Origin: Lachnospiraceae bacterium
Lineage (GTDB): Bacteria; Bacillota; Clostridia; Lachnospirales; Lachnospiraceae
NCBI GenBank assembly: GCA_016286035.1
Contig: JAEERY010000072.1
Span: 39,834-103,833, forward strand
Reading direction: 5' to 3'
Length of the DNA stretch: 64,000 nt
Position 1 is the stretch's first letter, and each line of letters opens with the position of its first letter. The notes under the pieces are model-generated. The model was not told where the DNA came from. It did no database searches and saw only the letters and a list, made by a program, of their open reading frames with translations. Shown here piece after piece: positions 54,550-62,003 of the stretch. The position numbers and the translations under genes were made by a program.

Positions 54550-55404
54550 ATGGAAAAGATAAGAATAATAACAGATTCGGCATCGGATATACCAAATAAT
54601 GACAAGGTACCGGCCAATCTTACCATATTACCGCTGACAATACGATTCGGAGAAGAGGAATTCCAGGACGGAGTGACTATCACGAACAAGGAGTTTTACG
54701 ATAAACTCACCGGCGGAGATATACTTCCGAAGACAAGTCAGGTAACTCCTTTTGCTTTTGAGGAGGAGATACAGAAAGCTCTGGATAACGGAGAGAAGGT
54801 TATCATCATAACGTTATCGAGCGGTTTGTCAGGGACATATCAGAGTGCTTGTATCGCAGCATCAAATTTTGATAAAGACGTTACCGTTATTGACAGTTTC
54901 ATGGCTACGGTATCAGAGCAGATCCTTGTGGATTATGCATTGAAACTTGTTGACAGCGGCATGGAATATGATAAGATAGTTGAGACGCTCGAGGCTGACA
55001 AGAAGAAGATAAAGCTTGTTGGACCGCTTGATACTTTGGAGTATTTAAAGAAAGGCGGAAGAATATCTGCAGCAGCAGCAGTATTCGGAAGTGCTCTTTC
55101 TATCAAACCCGTTATCACACTTGTTGACGGTAAGGTTGAGGTAGCTACAAAAGCCAGAGGAAGAAAGAATGCGGTTGAGTCTACTCTTAAGATCTTAAGA
55201 GAGAGTGAGACCGGAGTGGATCTTGAGAAGCCCGTTGCCATAGGTTATTCGGGAAATGAAAAAGATATGTTAAATATCTTTGTGGAGAGCAGTAAAACAA
55301 ACGGAAACATCAGTCTTGAAAACTGGAAGGTCGTAAGTATTGGATCTACGATCGGCACATACACAGGTCCGGATTCTATAATACTCGGATACTTTGAAAA
55401 ATAA
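54550..55404 (+). CDS. DegV family fatty-acid-binding protein
   Basis: A 284-residue member of the DegV (EDD fold) family. It has ITDSASDIP, TSQVTP and LSSGLSGTYQSA, which line the fatty-acid pocket in known structures. Homologues (FakB) present fatty acids to the kinase FakA. No fakA is in the window. GGAG precedes the ATG. The aromatic leader ORF begins 18 bases after its stop, so the aromatic operon is either transcribed with it or starts inside its 3' end. Confidence 0.93.
   Translation: MEKIRIITDSASDIPNNDKVPANLTILPLTIRFGEEEFQDGVTITNKEFYDKLTGGDILPKTSQVTPFAFEEEIQKALDNGEKVIIITLSSGLSGTYQSACIAASNFDKDVTVIDSFMATVSEQILVDYALKLVDSGMEYDKIVETLEADKKKIKLVGPLDTLEYLKKGGRISAAAAVFGSALSIKPVITLVDGKVEVATKARGRKNAVESTLKILRESETGVDLEKPVAIGYSGNEKDMLNIFVESSKTNGNISLENWKVVSIGSTIGTYTGPDSIILGYFEK
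55377..55382 (+). promoter_or_regulatory. Possible -10 box for the aromatic leader transcript
   Basis: A perfect TATAAT lies inside the degV 3' end. A start near 55389 would put the leader ATG 34 bases downstream. The matching -35 region (GGCACA at 55354-55359) is poor, so this is only suggestive. Confidence 0.35.
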
Positions 55405-55422
55405 TCCTAGGTGATAAAGATC

Positions 55423-55539
55423 ATGAACAGACTCATAAAAAAAGTCACAAGTTCATATTTTTACTTTAGCCAGGCTTGCTTTTGGGCAAGCTTTTTTGGG
55501 TTTTACTTTTATTATGACAGAATAAACCAGGCCGGCTAA
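55423..55539 (+). CDS. Aromatic-rich leader peptide (38 residues)
   Basis: ATG at 55423 has AGGTGA eight bases upstream. The peptide starts MNRLIKKVTSS, and residues 12-31 read YFYFSQACFWASFFGFYFYY: seven Phe, five Tyr and one Trp. It ends DRINQAG and TAA at 55537. The run of codons for exactly the three end products of the downstream pheA-aroC-aroQ-aroA-tyrA-aroF operon makes a sensing leader far more likely than a functional small protein. A hydrophobic membrane microprotein is the alternative. It is in a different frame from pheA. Confidence 0.75.
   Translation: MNRLIKKVTSSYFYFSQACFWASFFGFYFYYDRINQAG
55472..55497 (+). terminator. Terminator-like hairpin inside the leader ORF
   Basis: AGGCTTGC (55472-55479) and GCAAGCTT (55486-55493) pair over 8 bp (one G-T), with a six-base loop, and the T-run extends to 55497. 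It would form only if no ribosome translates the leader, so it may stop transcription when translation initiation fails. Confidence 0.5.
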
Positions 55540-55561
55540 AGTGTAGGGGATCAGATTGAAT

Positions 55562-55598
55562 GGGCTCTATCCTATGCCGGATAGGGCCCTTAATTTTT
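55562..55598 (+). terminator. Attenuator terminator before pheA
   Basis: GGGCTCTATCC (55562-55572) pairs with GGATAGGGCCC (55579-55589), 11 bp with one G-U and a six-base loop, followed by TTAATTTTT. It lies between the leader ORF and pheA and is the segment 3:4 stem of the proposed attenuator. Confidence 0.8.
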
Positions 55599-55618
55599 AT
55601 AAGGCAGTGAGGAGTTTT

Positions 55619-56455
55619 ATGAAGATAGTTTATAGCGGGATTGAGGGGTCATTTGCATCTATTGCTGCGGAAAAGATATTTCCCGGTGAACAGATGGTTA
55701 CATGCAAGAGCTTTTCGGAAGCATATGAAAAAGTAAAAGACGGTTCTTGTGATGCAGCTGTTCTCCCGATAGAGAACAGTTATGCGGGAGAAGTCGGTCA
55801 GGTCACGGACCTTATGTATGAAGGTGATCTTATAGTGAGCGGCGTTTATCCTTTAAGGGTATCTCAGAATCTTCTCGGAATACCGGGAAGTGAGATATCA
55901 GACATAAAAAAAGTAATAAGTCATCCGCAGGCTCTTGAACAGTGCATGGATTACATAGATGAGCACGGGATATTGATAGAACAGTCAACAAATACCGCAA
56001 GAGCAGCATTGGAGGTTTCCAATCTGTCAGATAAGAGCGTCGGTGCGATAGCAAGTAAGAAGACCGCGAGTCTTTATGGACTTAACGTATTGCAGTCAGA
56101 CATCAATAAAGATAAGATGAACACTACCAGATTTGCGGTGTTTTCTAAAGATGAGATCGATCAGTGCAATAAGAATCTGCATGATGCATGTATAATGATA
56201 TTTACCGTTAGACATGAGGCCGGAGCACTAGCAAAAGCCATAGGTATCATAGGAGATCACAGATTCAACATGAGAGTGATAAGAAGCCGCAGGATAAAAG
56301 GAGTTCAATGGCAGTACTATTTCTATATCGAACTGGAAGGCAGAATGCGTTCAGTAGAAGGAAGTGGTATTATAGATGAGATGAAAAGATACTGTGAATC
56401 TGTAAGACTGGTCGGTTCATACTATGCACAGGAACCGGTTATTGAGGAGGATTGA
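55619..56455 (+). CDS. pheA: Prephenate dehydratase
   Basis: Converts prephenate to phenylpyruvate, the Phe branch. It has 278 residues: a dehydratase domain (YSGIEGSFASIAAEKIF, LPIENSYAGEVGQV, ISHPQALEQC, and catalytic NTTRFAVFS) and a C-terminal ACT regulatory domain from about residue 195. No chorismate mutase domain is attached, so the mutase must be elsewhere. GTGAGGAG precedes the ATG at 55619. The in-frame TTG at 55556 lies in front of the attenuator stem and was rejected. First structural gene of the operon. Confidence 0.95.
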   Translation: MKIVYSGIEGSFASIAAEKIFPGEQMVTCKSFSEAYEKVKDGSCDAAVLPIENSYAGEVGQVTDLMYEGDLIVSGVYPLRVSQNLLGIPGSEISDIKKVISHPQALEQCMDYIDEHGILIEQSTNTARAALEVSNLSDKSVGAIASKKTASLYGLNVLQSDINKDKMNTTRFAVFSKDEIDQCNKNLHDACIMIFTVRHEAGALAKAIGIIGDHRFNMRVIRSRRIKGVQWQYYFYIELEGRMRSVEGSGIIDEMKRYCESVRLVGSYYAQEPVIEED

Positions 56456-56463
56456 GACGATCT

Positions 56464-57558
56464 ATGAAGAATACATTTGGTCAGTCACTGACAGTCACAT
56501 TGTTCGGAGAAAGTCACGGACCATATATCGGGGCGGTATTGGATGGACTTGCTCCCGGTCTTGATATAGATGATGAATTTATAAAACATCAGCTGGATCT
56601 TAGAAGGCCTGCAGGTAAGATATCAACAAAGAGAGTGGAGCAGGATGAGTATATAATAGCCAGCGGTGCATTTAACGGAAAGACTACGGGTACGCCTTTA
56701 AGCATACTTATCCCCAACAGTGTTCAAAAGAGTGCTGATTATGAGAATGCTCCCAGAATAGCGCGTCCCGGACATGCCGATTATACTGCGAATGAGAAAT
56801 ATCATGGTTTTGAGGATTTCAGAGGAGGCGGACATTTCAGCGGCAGGATCACTGCTGCAGTTGTGGCTGCAGGAGCGGTGGTAATACCCGCACTGAACAA
56901 AAAAGGAATCATGATCGGTACTCACATAAAAAGCTGTGGCGGAATATCCGACAGGGATTTTGAAGATTATTCCAAAGATATAGAATGCCTTTCCAAAACG
57001 AATTTTCCGGTACTTGATGAAAAGAAAGCTGCTGATATAAGAGAGATGATGGAAGAGACAGCAGCTAAAGGAGACAGTGTAGGCGGAGTGCTTGAGACTG
57101 TTATAACCGGAATGCCCACGGGAGTCGGGGAACCATGGTTTGATACGGTTGAAGGCATACTGTCACATGCATTGTACAGTATTCCCGCGATCAAAGGAGT
57201 TCAGTTTGGTGACGCATTTGACATGGTTGATAGAAAAGGCAGTGAATACAACGATGCATTCCGCATGGAAGGTGATAAAGTCATAACACTGACCAATCAT
57301 AACGGAGGGATCAACGGAGGCATAACAAACGGAATGCCGATCCTGATAAGATGTGCGGTTAAACCCACTCCTTCCATATACAAGAAACAGGAATCGATAG
57401 AACTGAATTCAAGAAAAGACGCCGATCTTCAGATCGTTGGAAGGCATGATCCTGCCATAATACACAGAGCACGCATCGTGGTTGACAGCATGAGTGCACT
57501 TGCGTTATATGATATGCTGGCAGTTCGCTATGGAACGGACTGGTTTTTGAAAGGATAA
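56464..57558 (+). CDS. aroC: Chorismate synthase
   Basis: Makes chorismate from EPSP using reduced FMN. It has 364 residues. The signatures are GESHGPYIGAVLDG, RRPAGKISTKRVEQDE, RPGHADYTANEKYHGFEDFRGGGHFSGR and GGINGGITNGMPI. The ATG at 56464 is 13 bases after GAGGAGG; an in-frame TTG at 56452 is too close to it. The pheA stop lies between them. Confidence 0.96.
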   Translation: MKNTFGQSLTVTLFGESHGPYIGAVLDGLAPGLDIDDEFIKHQLDLRRPAGKISTKRVEQDEYIIASGAFNGKTTGTPLSILIPNSVQKSADYENAPRIARPGHADYTANEKYHGFEDFRGGGHFSGRITAAVVAAGAVVIPALNKKGIMIGTHIKSCGGISDRDFEDYSKDIECLSKTNFPVLDEKKAADIREMMEETAAKGDSVGGVLETVITGMPTGVGEPWFDTVEGILSHALYSIPAIKGVQFGDAFDMVDRKGSEYNDAFRMEGDKVITLTNHNGGINGGITNGMPILIRCAVKPTPSIYKKQESIELNSRKDADLQIVGRHDPAIIHRARIVVDSMSALALYDMLAVRYGTDWFLKG

Positions 57559-57561
57559 GAA

Positions 57562-57996
57562 ATGAAGATAAGAGTTATCAACGGAGCAAATATAAATATG
57601 CTCGGTATCAGAGAACCGGAAATATACGGCAGCACAACATACAGTGATCTTGTTGAAATGATAAAGGCACATGCAAAAAAAACCGGTATAGAGATCGAAG
57701 TGATGCAGAGTAACCATGAAGGAGATCTCGTGGATATGATACAGGATTGCTACGGAAAGATAGACGGGATAGTCATAAATCCCGGTGCCTATACTCATAC
57801 AAGTATTGCTATACTTGATGCGGTGAAAGCCGTGTCGGTTCCGACTGTTGAGGTTCATATCTCTGATCCGGACACACGTGATGAATTCAGAAAGATAAGC
57901 TTCATCAGAGCTGCATGCGTAAAGACGATAAAGGGACACGGACTTAACGGATATCTTGAAGCAATCGATTTTCTAAAGTCCCAGGCAGATGCCTGA
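57562..57996 (+). CDS. aroQ: 3-dehydroquinate dehydratase, type II
   Basis: Dehydrates 3-dehydroquinate to 3-dehydroshikimate. It has 144 residues, the type II dodecameric form. The signatures are NGANINMLGIREPEIYG with the catalytic Tyr, SNHEGDLVD and INPGAYTHTSIAI. It lies three bases after aroC and overlaps the longest reading of aroA by eight bases. Confidence 0.96.
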   Translation: MKIRVINGANINMLGIREPEIYGSTTYSDLVEMIKAHAKKTGIEIEVMQSNHEGDLVDMIQDCYGKIDGIVINPGAYTHTSIAILDAVKAVSVPTVEVHISDPDTRDEFRKISFIRAACVKTIKGHGLNGYLEAIDFLKSQADA

Positions 57997-58015
57997 CAGA
58001 AAGAGAGATATTAAG

Positions 58016-59224
58016 ATGATCGTTACCATCAAACCATCAAAAGCATCAGGTAAGATACAGGCACCTCCGTCTAAGAGCATGGCTCACAGGATGCTTATCT
58101 GTGCCGCCCTGGCAAAAGGGATAAGCAGGATCGAAAATGTGGCATATTCCGAGGATATACTGGCAACTTTGGATTGTATAGAAGCAATGGGAGCCCAGGT
58201 TAAAAAAGAAGATGACACAGTTACCGTAACCGGTATAGGAGATCAGAAGATATCTTCACCTGTGGAGTTTAAGTGTCGCGAGAGCGGCAGTACGCTGAGA
58301 TTTTTTATCGGTATTGCAATGGCTGTTTCTAATGAATCCTCATTTTACGGAAGCGAAAAACTACTTTCCAGACCGTTATCGGTGTATGAGGATATATGTG
58401 ACAGGCAGGGGATAGAATTCTTAACCGGAGATCATATACATATAAAAGGGATGTTGAAACCCGGAGACTTTGAGGTTGCCGGCAATATCAGTAGCCAGTT
58501 TATAAGCGGCCTCTTATTTGCACTGCCGCTTCTTGAAAAGGACAGTCATATAATATTTACAACAGCGATAGAAAGTGCATCATATATACAGCTTACACTT
58601 GAAGCTCTGTCTTTATTCGGTGTTAAGGCCTCATGGCTTGATGAGAAGACTCTGTTTGTAGAGGGAGGACAGACTTACAAAAGCAGAGAAGTCATAGTTG
58701 AAGGTGACTATTCAAATGCGGCGTTCCTTGATGTTTTCAATACGATCGGAGGAAATGTTGCTGTAAACGGACTTAAAGAAGACAGCGGTCAGGGAGATAA
58801 GGTCTATAAAAAGTTCTATGAAAGACTTGTTGCAGGTCACTGCAAGATAGATATATCTGATTGTCCGGATCTTGGTCCCGTACTCATGGTTGTTGCGGCT
58901 GCCAATCACGGAGCAACATTTACGGGAACGGCAAGACTTAAGATAAAGGAAAGTGACAGGGGACACGTCATGTGTGACCTTTTGTCTGACTTTGGAACAG
59001 ATACCGTATACGAGGACGATAAAATAGAGGTAAAAGAGGGTGTTCTAAAAAAACCCGATAAAGCAGTCGACGGTCATAACGATCACAGGATAGTTATGGC
59101 AGCAGCATCTCTTTTATCGATCACAGGCGGATGCTTAAGCGGTTATGAAGCCGTAAGAAAGAGTTTTCCCGATTATTTTGATGTTATAAAACAGCTTGGT
59201 ATAGATATTGAATACAATGCTTAA
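58016..59224 (+). CDS. aroA: 3-phosphoshikimate 1-carboxyvinyltransferase (EPSP synthase)
   Basis: Adds enolpyruvate from PEP to shikimate-3-phosphate. It has 402 residues from the ATG at 58016 (preceded by AGAGAG) and the IQAPPSKSMAHRMLICAALA, RESGSTLRFFIGIAM and DHRIVMAAASL motifs. An earlier ATG (57989) would overlap aroQ and add nine residues. The residue pattern near SGSTLRF has Ser after the Arg-Glu pair, and the glyphosate class is not decided here. Confidence 0.96.
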   Translation: MIVTIKPSKASGKIQAPPSKSMAHRMLICAALAKGISRIENVAYSEDILATLDCIEAMGAQVKKEDDTVTVTGIGDQKISSPVEFKCRESGSTLRFFIGIAMAVSNESSFYGSEKLLSRPLSVYEDICDRQGIEFLTGDHIHIKGMLKPGDFEVAGNISSQFISGLLFALPLLEKDSHIIFTTAIESASYIQLTLEALSLFGVKASWLDEKTLFVEGGQTYKSREVIVEGDYSNAAFLDVFNTIGGNVAVNGLKEDSGQGDKVYKKFYERLVAGHCKIDISDCPDLGPVLMVVAAANHGATFTGTARLKIKESDRGHVMCDLLSDFGTDTVYEDDKIEVKEGVLKKPDKAVDGHNDHRIVMAAASLLSITGGCLSGYEAVRKSFPDYFDVIKQLGIDIEYNA

Positions 59225-59235
59225 GGAGAAGATCT

Positions 59236-60090
59236 ATGGAATGGATCAATAAGAAAAACATACTTATTGTCGGACTCGGACTCATGGGCGGAAGTTATGC
59301 AATGGCTCTTAAGAGACTGGGATACAGGGTATTTGCTATAGATATAGACGGCGAATCCATAAAGTATGCAATTGATAATAATCTTATAGATGACGGGAGT
59401 ATAAAAGCCGATCCTAATCTTATAAGTAATGCGGATGCCGTGATATTTGCACTGTATCCGAAGACATTCACAACGTGGATAGAAGAGAACCAGAAGTTTC
59501 TTAAGCCGGGAATATTCATTACGGATGTGACCGGCGTTAAAGAATGCATAGTATATAAAATCCAGGATATCTTAAGAAAAGATGTTGAATTCATAGCATC
59601 GCATCCGATGGCGGGAAGAGAAGTATCGGGTGTGCAAAACAGCAGCGATATGATATTCAGGGATGCCAATTACATTGTGGTCCCCACAGACAAAAACACT
59701 CCTGAAGCCATAGAATGGTGCATGATGTTAGGAAGGATACTTGGATTCAGAAAAATATCGGTGCTTTCACCTGCTGAGCATGATAAGATGATCGCATATG
59801 TATCGCAGCTTACTCACTGCATAGCGATATCACTCATGACGGGAACCGATCTGGAACATGTGGAGAACTTCACGGGAGATTCTTTTCGTGATCTTACCAG
59901 GATCGCCAGGATAAACGAAAATATGTGGAGTGAGCTGTTTTTGATGAACAAGGACACATTGATAGACCAGATGGACCGGTTTATTGACGAGCTCACACAG
60001 ATAAAAAAACTCATAGCAGATGAGGATACCGAAGGGTTAAAGGAAAAGATGCGTCTTTCAACAAAGAGAAGGATGCGATTTGACAGATAG
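59236..60090 (+). CDS. tyrA: Prephenate dehydrogenase
   Basis: Oxidative decarboxylation of prephenate to 4-hydroxyphenylpyruvate, the Tyr branch. It has 284 residues. The NAD(P) motif is VGLGLMGGSYAMAL, and the catalytic His lies in IASHPMAGREVSG. No ACT domain is attached. The stop overlaps the longest reading of the next gene. AAGGAGAAG precedes the ATG. Confidence 0.94.
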   Translation: MEWINKKNILIVGLGLMGGSYAMALKRLGYRVFAIDIDGESIKYAIDNNLIDDGSIKADPNLISNADAVIFALYPKTFTTWIEENQKFLKPGIFITDVTGVKECIVYKIQDILRKDVEFIASHPMAGREVSGVQNSSDMIFRDANYIVVPTDKNTPEAIEWCMMLGRILGFRKISVLSPAEHDKMIAYVSQLTHCIAISLMTGTDLEHVENFTGDSFRDLTRIARINENMWSELFLMNKDTLIDQMDRFIDELTQIKKLIADEDTEGLKEKMRLSTKRRMRFDR

Positions 60091-60112
60091 ATTATGTTTG
60101 AGGAGAATCATT

Positions 60113-61141
60113 ATGAATATGGAATTTGAAAAAAAGCTGGCATTACCCATAGAAGTCAAGGAGTCATATGCACTTTCATGGGAAATGGAGCAGAATATAG
60201 GTGCAAAAAGAAGACAGATCGAGGATATATTTGAGGGAAAGAGCGATAAGATTTTGCTCATTATAGGCCCCTGTTCTGCAGACAATGAGGAAAGTGTAAT
60301 TGACTATATTTCAAGACTCTGCCCCCTTCAGGAAAAGGTGCAGGATAAGATTCTAATAGTCCCTAGAATATATACCAACAAGCCGAGAACAAACGGCGGC
60401 GGATACAAGGGAATGCTTCATCAGCCCGATCCAACCGGAAAATCCGATCTGTTCAAGGGGCTTATCGCAACCAGACATATGCATATGAGGGCTGTCAGCG
60501 AGACAGGATTTGCCTGTGCGGATGAGATGCTCTATCCCGAAAACTATCAGTATCTTGATGATCTTTTAGCATATGTCGCAGTCGGAGCCAGATCTGTTGA
60601 AGATCAGCAGCACAGACTTACAGCAAGCGGTATAGATGTTCCTGTGGGTATGAAGAATCCTACCAGCGGAGATTATTCCGTAATGATGAATGCGATATTC
60701 GCAGCACAATCAGGACATACATTCATATACAGAGGATGGGAGGTTCATTCAAAGGGAAATCCGCATACACATGCCATTTTAAGAGGTTATACCAATAAGC
60801 ACGGTCAGTCACAGCCCAATTATCATTATGAGGATCTGGAGAGATTGTGTGATACATATGAAGGAATGGATCTTGTTAATCCCGCTGTTATCATTGATAC
60901 AAACCATGCAAATTCAAACAAGAATCCTTTTGAACAGCCCAGGATAATAAATGAGGTATTAAACTCTGCAAGACATGACAAGAGGGTAAAGGCCATTGTA
61001 AAGGGATTTATGGTAGAGAGTTATATTGAGGACGGATGTCAGAAGGTTGGCGGAGGAGTATACGGCCAGTCGATCACAGATCCATGTCTGGGATGGGAAA
61101 AGACTGAAAAGCTTATCCTTGATATCGCTGACTATATATAA
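60113..61141 (+). CDS. aroF: 3-deoxy-7-phosphoheptulonate synthase (DAHP synthase), AroF/G/H class
   Basis: First step of the shikimate pathway: PEP plus erythrose-4-phosphate to DAHP. It has 342 residues from the ATG at 60113, which has GAGGAG upstream. The class I signatures are IGPCSADNEESVIDY, PRTNGGGYKGMLHQPDPTGK and RGGSGDYSVMMNA-like PTSGDYSVMMNAI, and HANSNKNPFEQP. The symbol is chosen for family only; the feedback amino acid is not decided. It is the last gene of the operon. The pathway genes aroB, aroE and aroK are not in the window. Confidence 0.94.
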   Translation: MNMEFEKKLALPIEVKESYALSWEMEQNIGAKRRQIEDIFEGKSDKILLIIGPCSADNEESVIDYISRLCPLQEKVQDKILIVPRIYTNKPRTNGGGYKGMLHQPDPTGKSDLFKGLIATRHMHMRAVSETGFACADEMLYPENYQYLDDLLAYVAVGARSVEDQQHRLTASGIDVPVGMKNPTSGDYSVMMNAIFAAQSGHTFIYRGWEVHSKGNPHTHAILRGYTNKHGQSQPNYHYEDLERLCDTYEGMDLVNPAVIIDTNHANSNKNPFEQPRIINEVLNSARHDKRVKAIVKGFMVESYIEDGCQKVGGGVYGQSITDPCLGWEKTEKLILDIADYI

Positions 61142-61180
61142 AATATTTATAAATCTTTGATCGTTATGCGTTCATACAGG

Positions 61181-61209
61181 TTGATGATAGTGTCAAAAAA
61201 TATTATAAT
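61181..61209 (+). promoter_or_regulatory. Sigma-A promoter of the DUF624-GGDEF unit
   Basis: TTGATG (61181-61186), a 17-base spacer and a perfect TATAAT (61204-61209). Start expected near 61216. Confidence 0.75.
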
Positions 61210-61252
61210 AACCTGGTATTTTGGATATAGATATAAAAAGAGGTAACAAGCA

Positions 61253-61978
61253 GTGTTAGATAGGATGTTCAATTACGAAAACCCCGTATGGCAGTTTATG
61301 GGCAGGATCGCAGATATTATGATCCTTAATGCGATGGCGCTCATATTTTCCATTCCGATAATAACTATCGGGGCATCTTGGACTGCATTGTATTACTGTA
61401 CGGTTAAGATCGTAAGAGGCGAGGATACCTATGTATGGAAGGAATTCTGGGTATCATTCAAGAGTAATTTCAAACAGGCCACGATCATATGGCTCATACT
61501 CATACCTTTCCTTGTCATACTGTCGATAGATGTGCTAATGTGGTTTAATGACCCGACTCTTTTGCCGAAAGCTTTAAAGGTCACAACGATCATTGTCATA
61601 TGTATAGTACTTGCGGTTACGATATATGTATTTCCGATATTGTCACATTTTGAGAACACTACAAGAAACACGTTAAAAAATGCGTTTCTTGTTGCGATGA
61701 TAAATATACCTTATACCATATACTTTATCATCATATTGCTGATACCTATCGTTATCGTGTATATTGATATCAGATTTATGATGTTTGATATGCTGGCAGG
61801 TATTTCAGCACCTGCATTGCTCGCATCTTTTGGCTGGAGTAAAATATTCAAAAAGCTTGAGCCAAAACCGGATCCAGAAGAGGAAGCAGAAGTTTCGGAT
61901 GAGGATTCCATCGTTAAGGAAGCAGAAAAAGAGATGATGCTGACAGGTGCAGCGCAGACTACCGATAAAGACAATTAA
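61253..61978 (+). CDS. DUF624 (YesL-like) membrane protein
   Basis: A 241-residue polytopic membrane protein with about five helices and a charged, acidic C-terminal tail. The pattern WQFMGRIADIMILNAMALIFSIPIITIGASWTALYY is typical of DUF624/YesL proteins, often found beside sugar ABC transporters. The start is GTG at 61253 with AGAGGT seven bases upstream. The function is unknown. The next gene begins 25 bases after its stop. Confidence 0.85.
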   Translation: MLDRMFNYENPVWQFMGRIADIMILNAMALIFSIPIITIGASWTALYYCTVKIVRGEDTYVWKEFWVSFKSNFKQATIIWLILIPFLVILSIDVLMWFNDPTLLPKALKVTTIIVICIVLAVTIYVFPILSHFENTTRNTLKNAFLVAMINIPYTIYFIIILLIPIVIVYIDIRFMMFDMLAGISAPALLASFGWSKIFKKLEPKPDPEEEAEVSDEDSIVKEAEKEMMLTGAAQTTDKDN

Positions 61979-62003
61979 TAATATTATTGGGGAGTATTAT
62001 CAA

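Larger units (their letters stand above)
55405..55618 (+). promoter_or_regulatory. Leader-peptide attenuator of the aromatic amino-acid operon
   Basis: This 214-base leader contains the aromatic peptide ORF (55423-55539) and three competing RNA pairings. Segment 1 (55464-55475, CTTTAGCCAGGC) pairs with segment 2 (55531-55541, GCCGGCTAAAG) over 11 bp with one bulge. Segment 2 plus its flank (CCGGC 55532-55536, GTAGGG 55543-55548) can instead pair with segment 3 (55570-55580). Segments 3 and 4 form the terminator. The leader stop codon lies in segment 2, so a ribosome finishing the peptide would mask segment 2 and allow termination; one stalled at aromatic codons would free it. The mechanism is inference from sequence. 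Confidence 0.7.

Noticed and set aside
55405..55618. A T-box riboswitch controlling the aromatic operon
   Set aside because: No conserved T-box element was found; the aromatic-rich ORF and its overlapping stems explain the leader better.
61142..61180. A terminator after aroF
   Set aside because: Only an A/T-rich weak inverted repeat is present; no stable stem with a U-run was seen.
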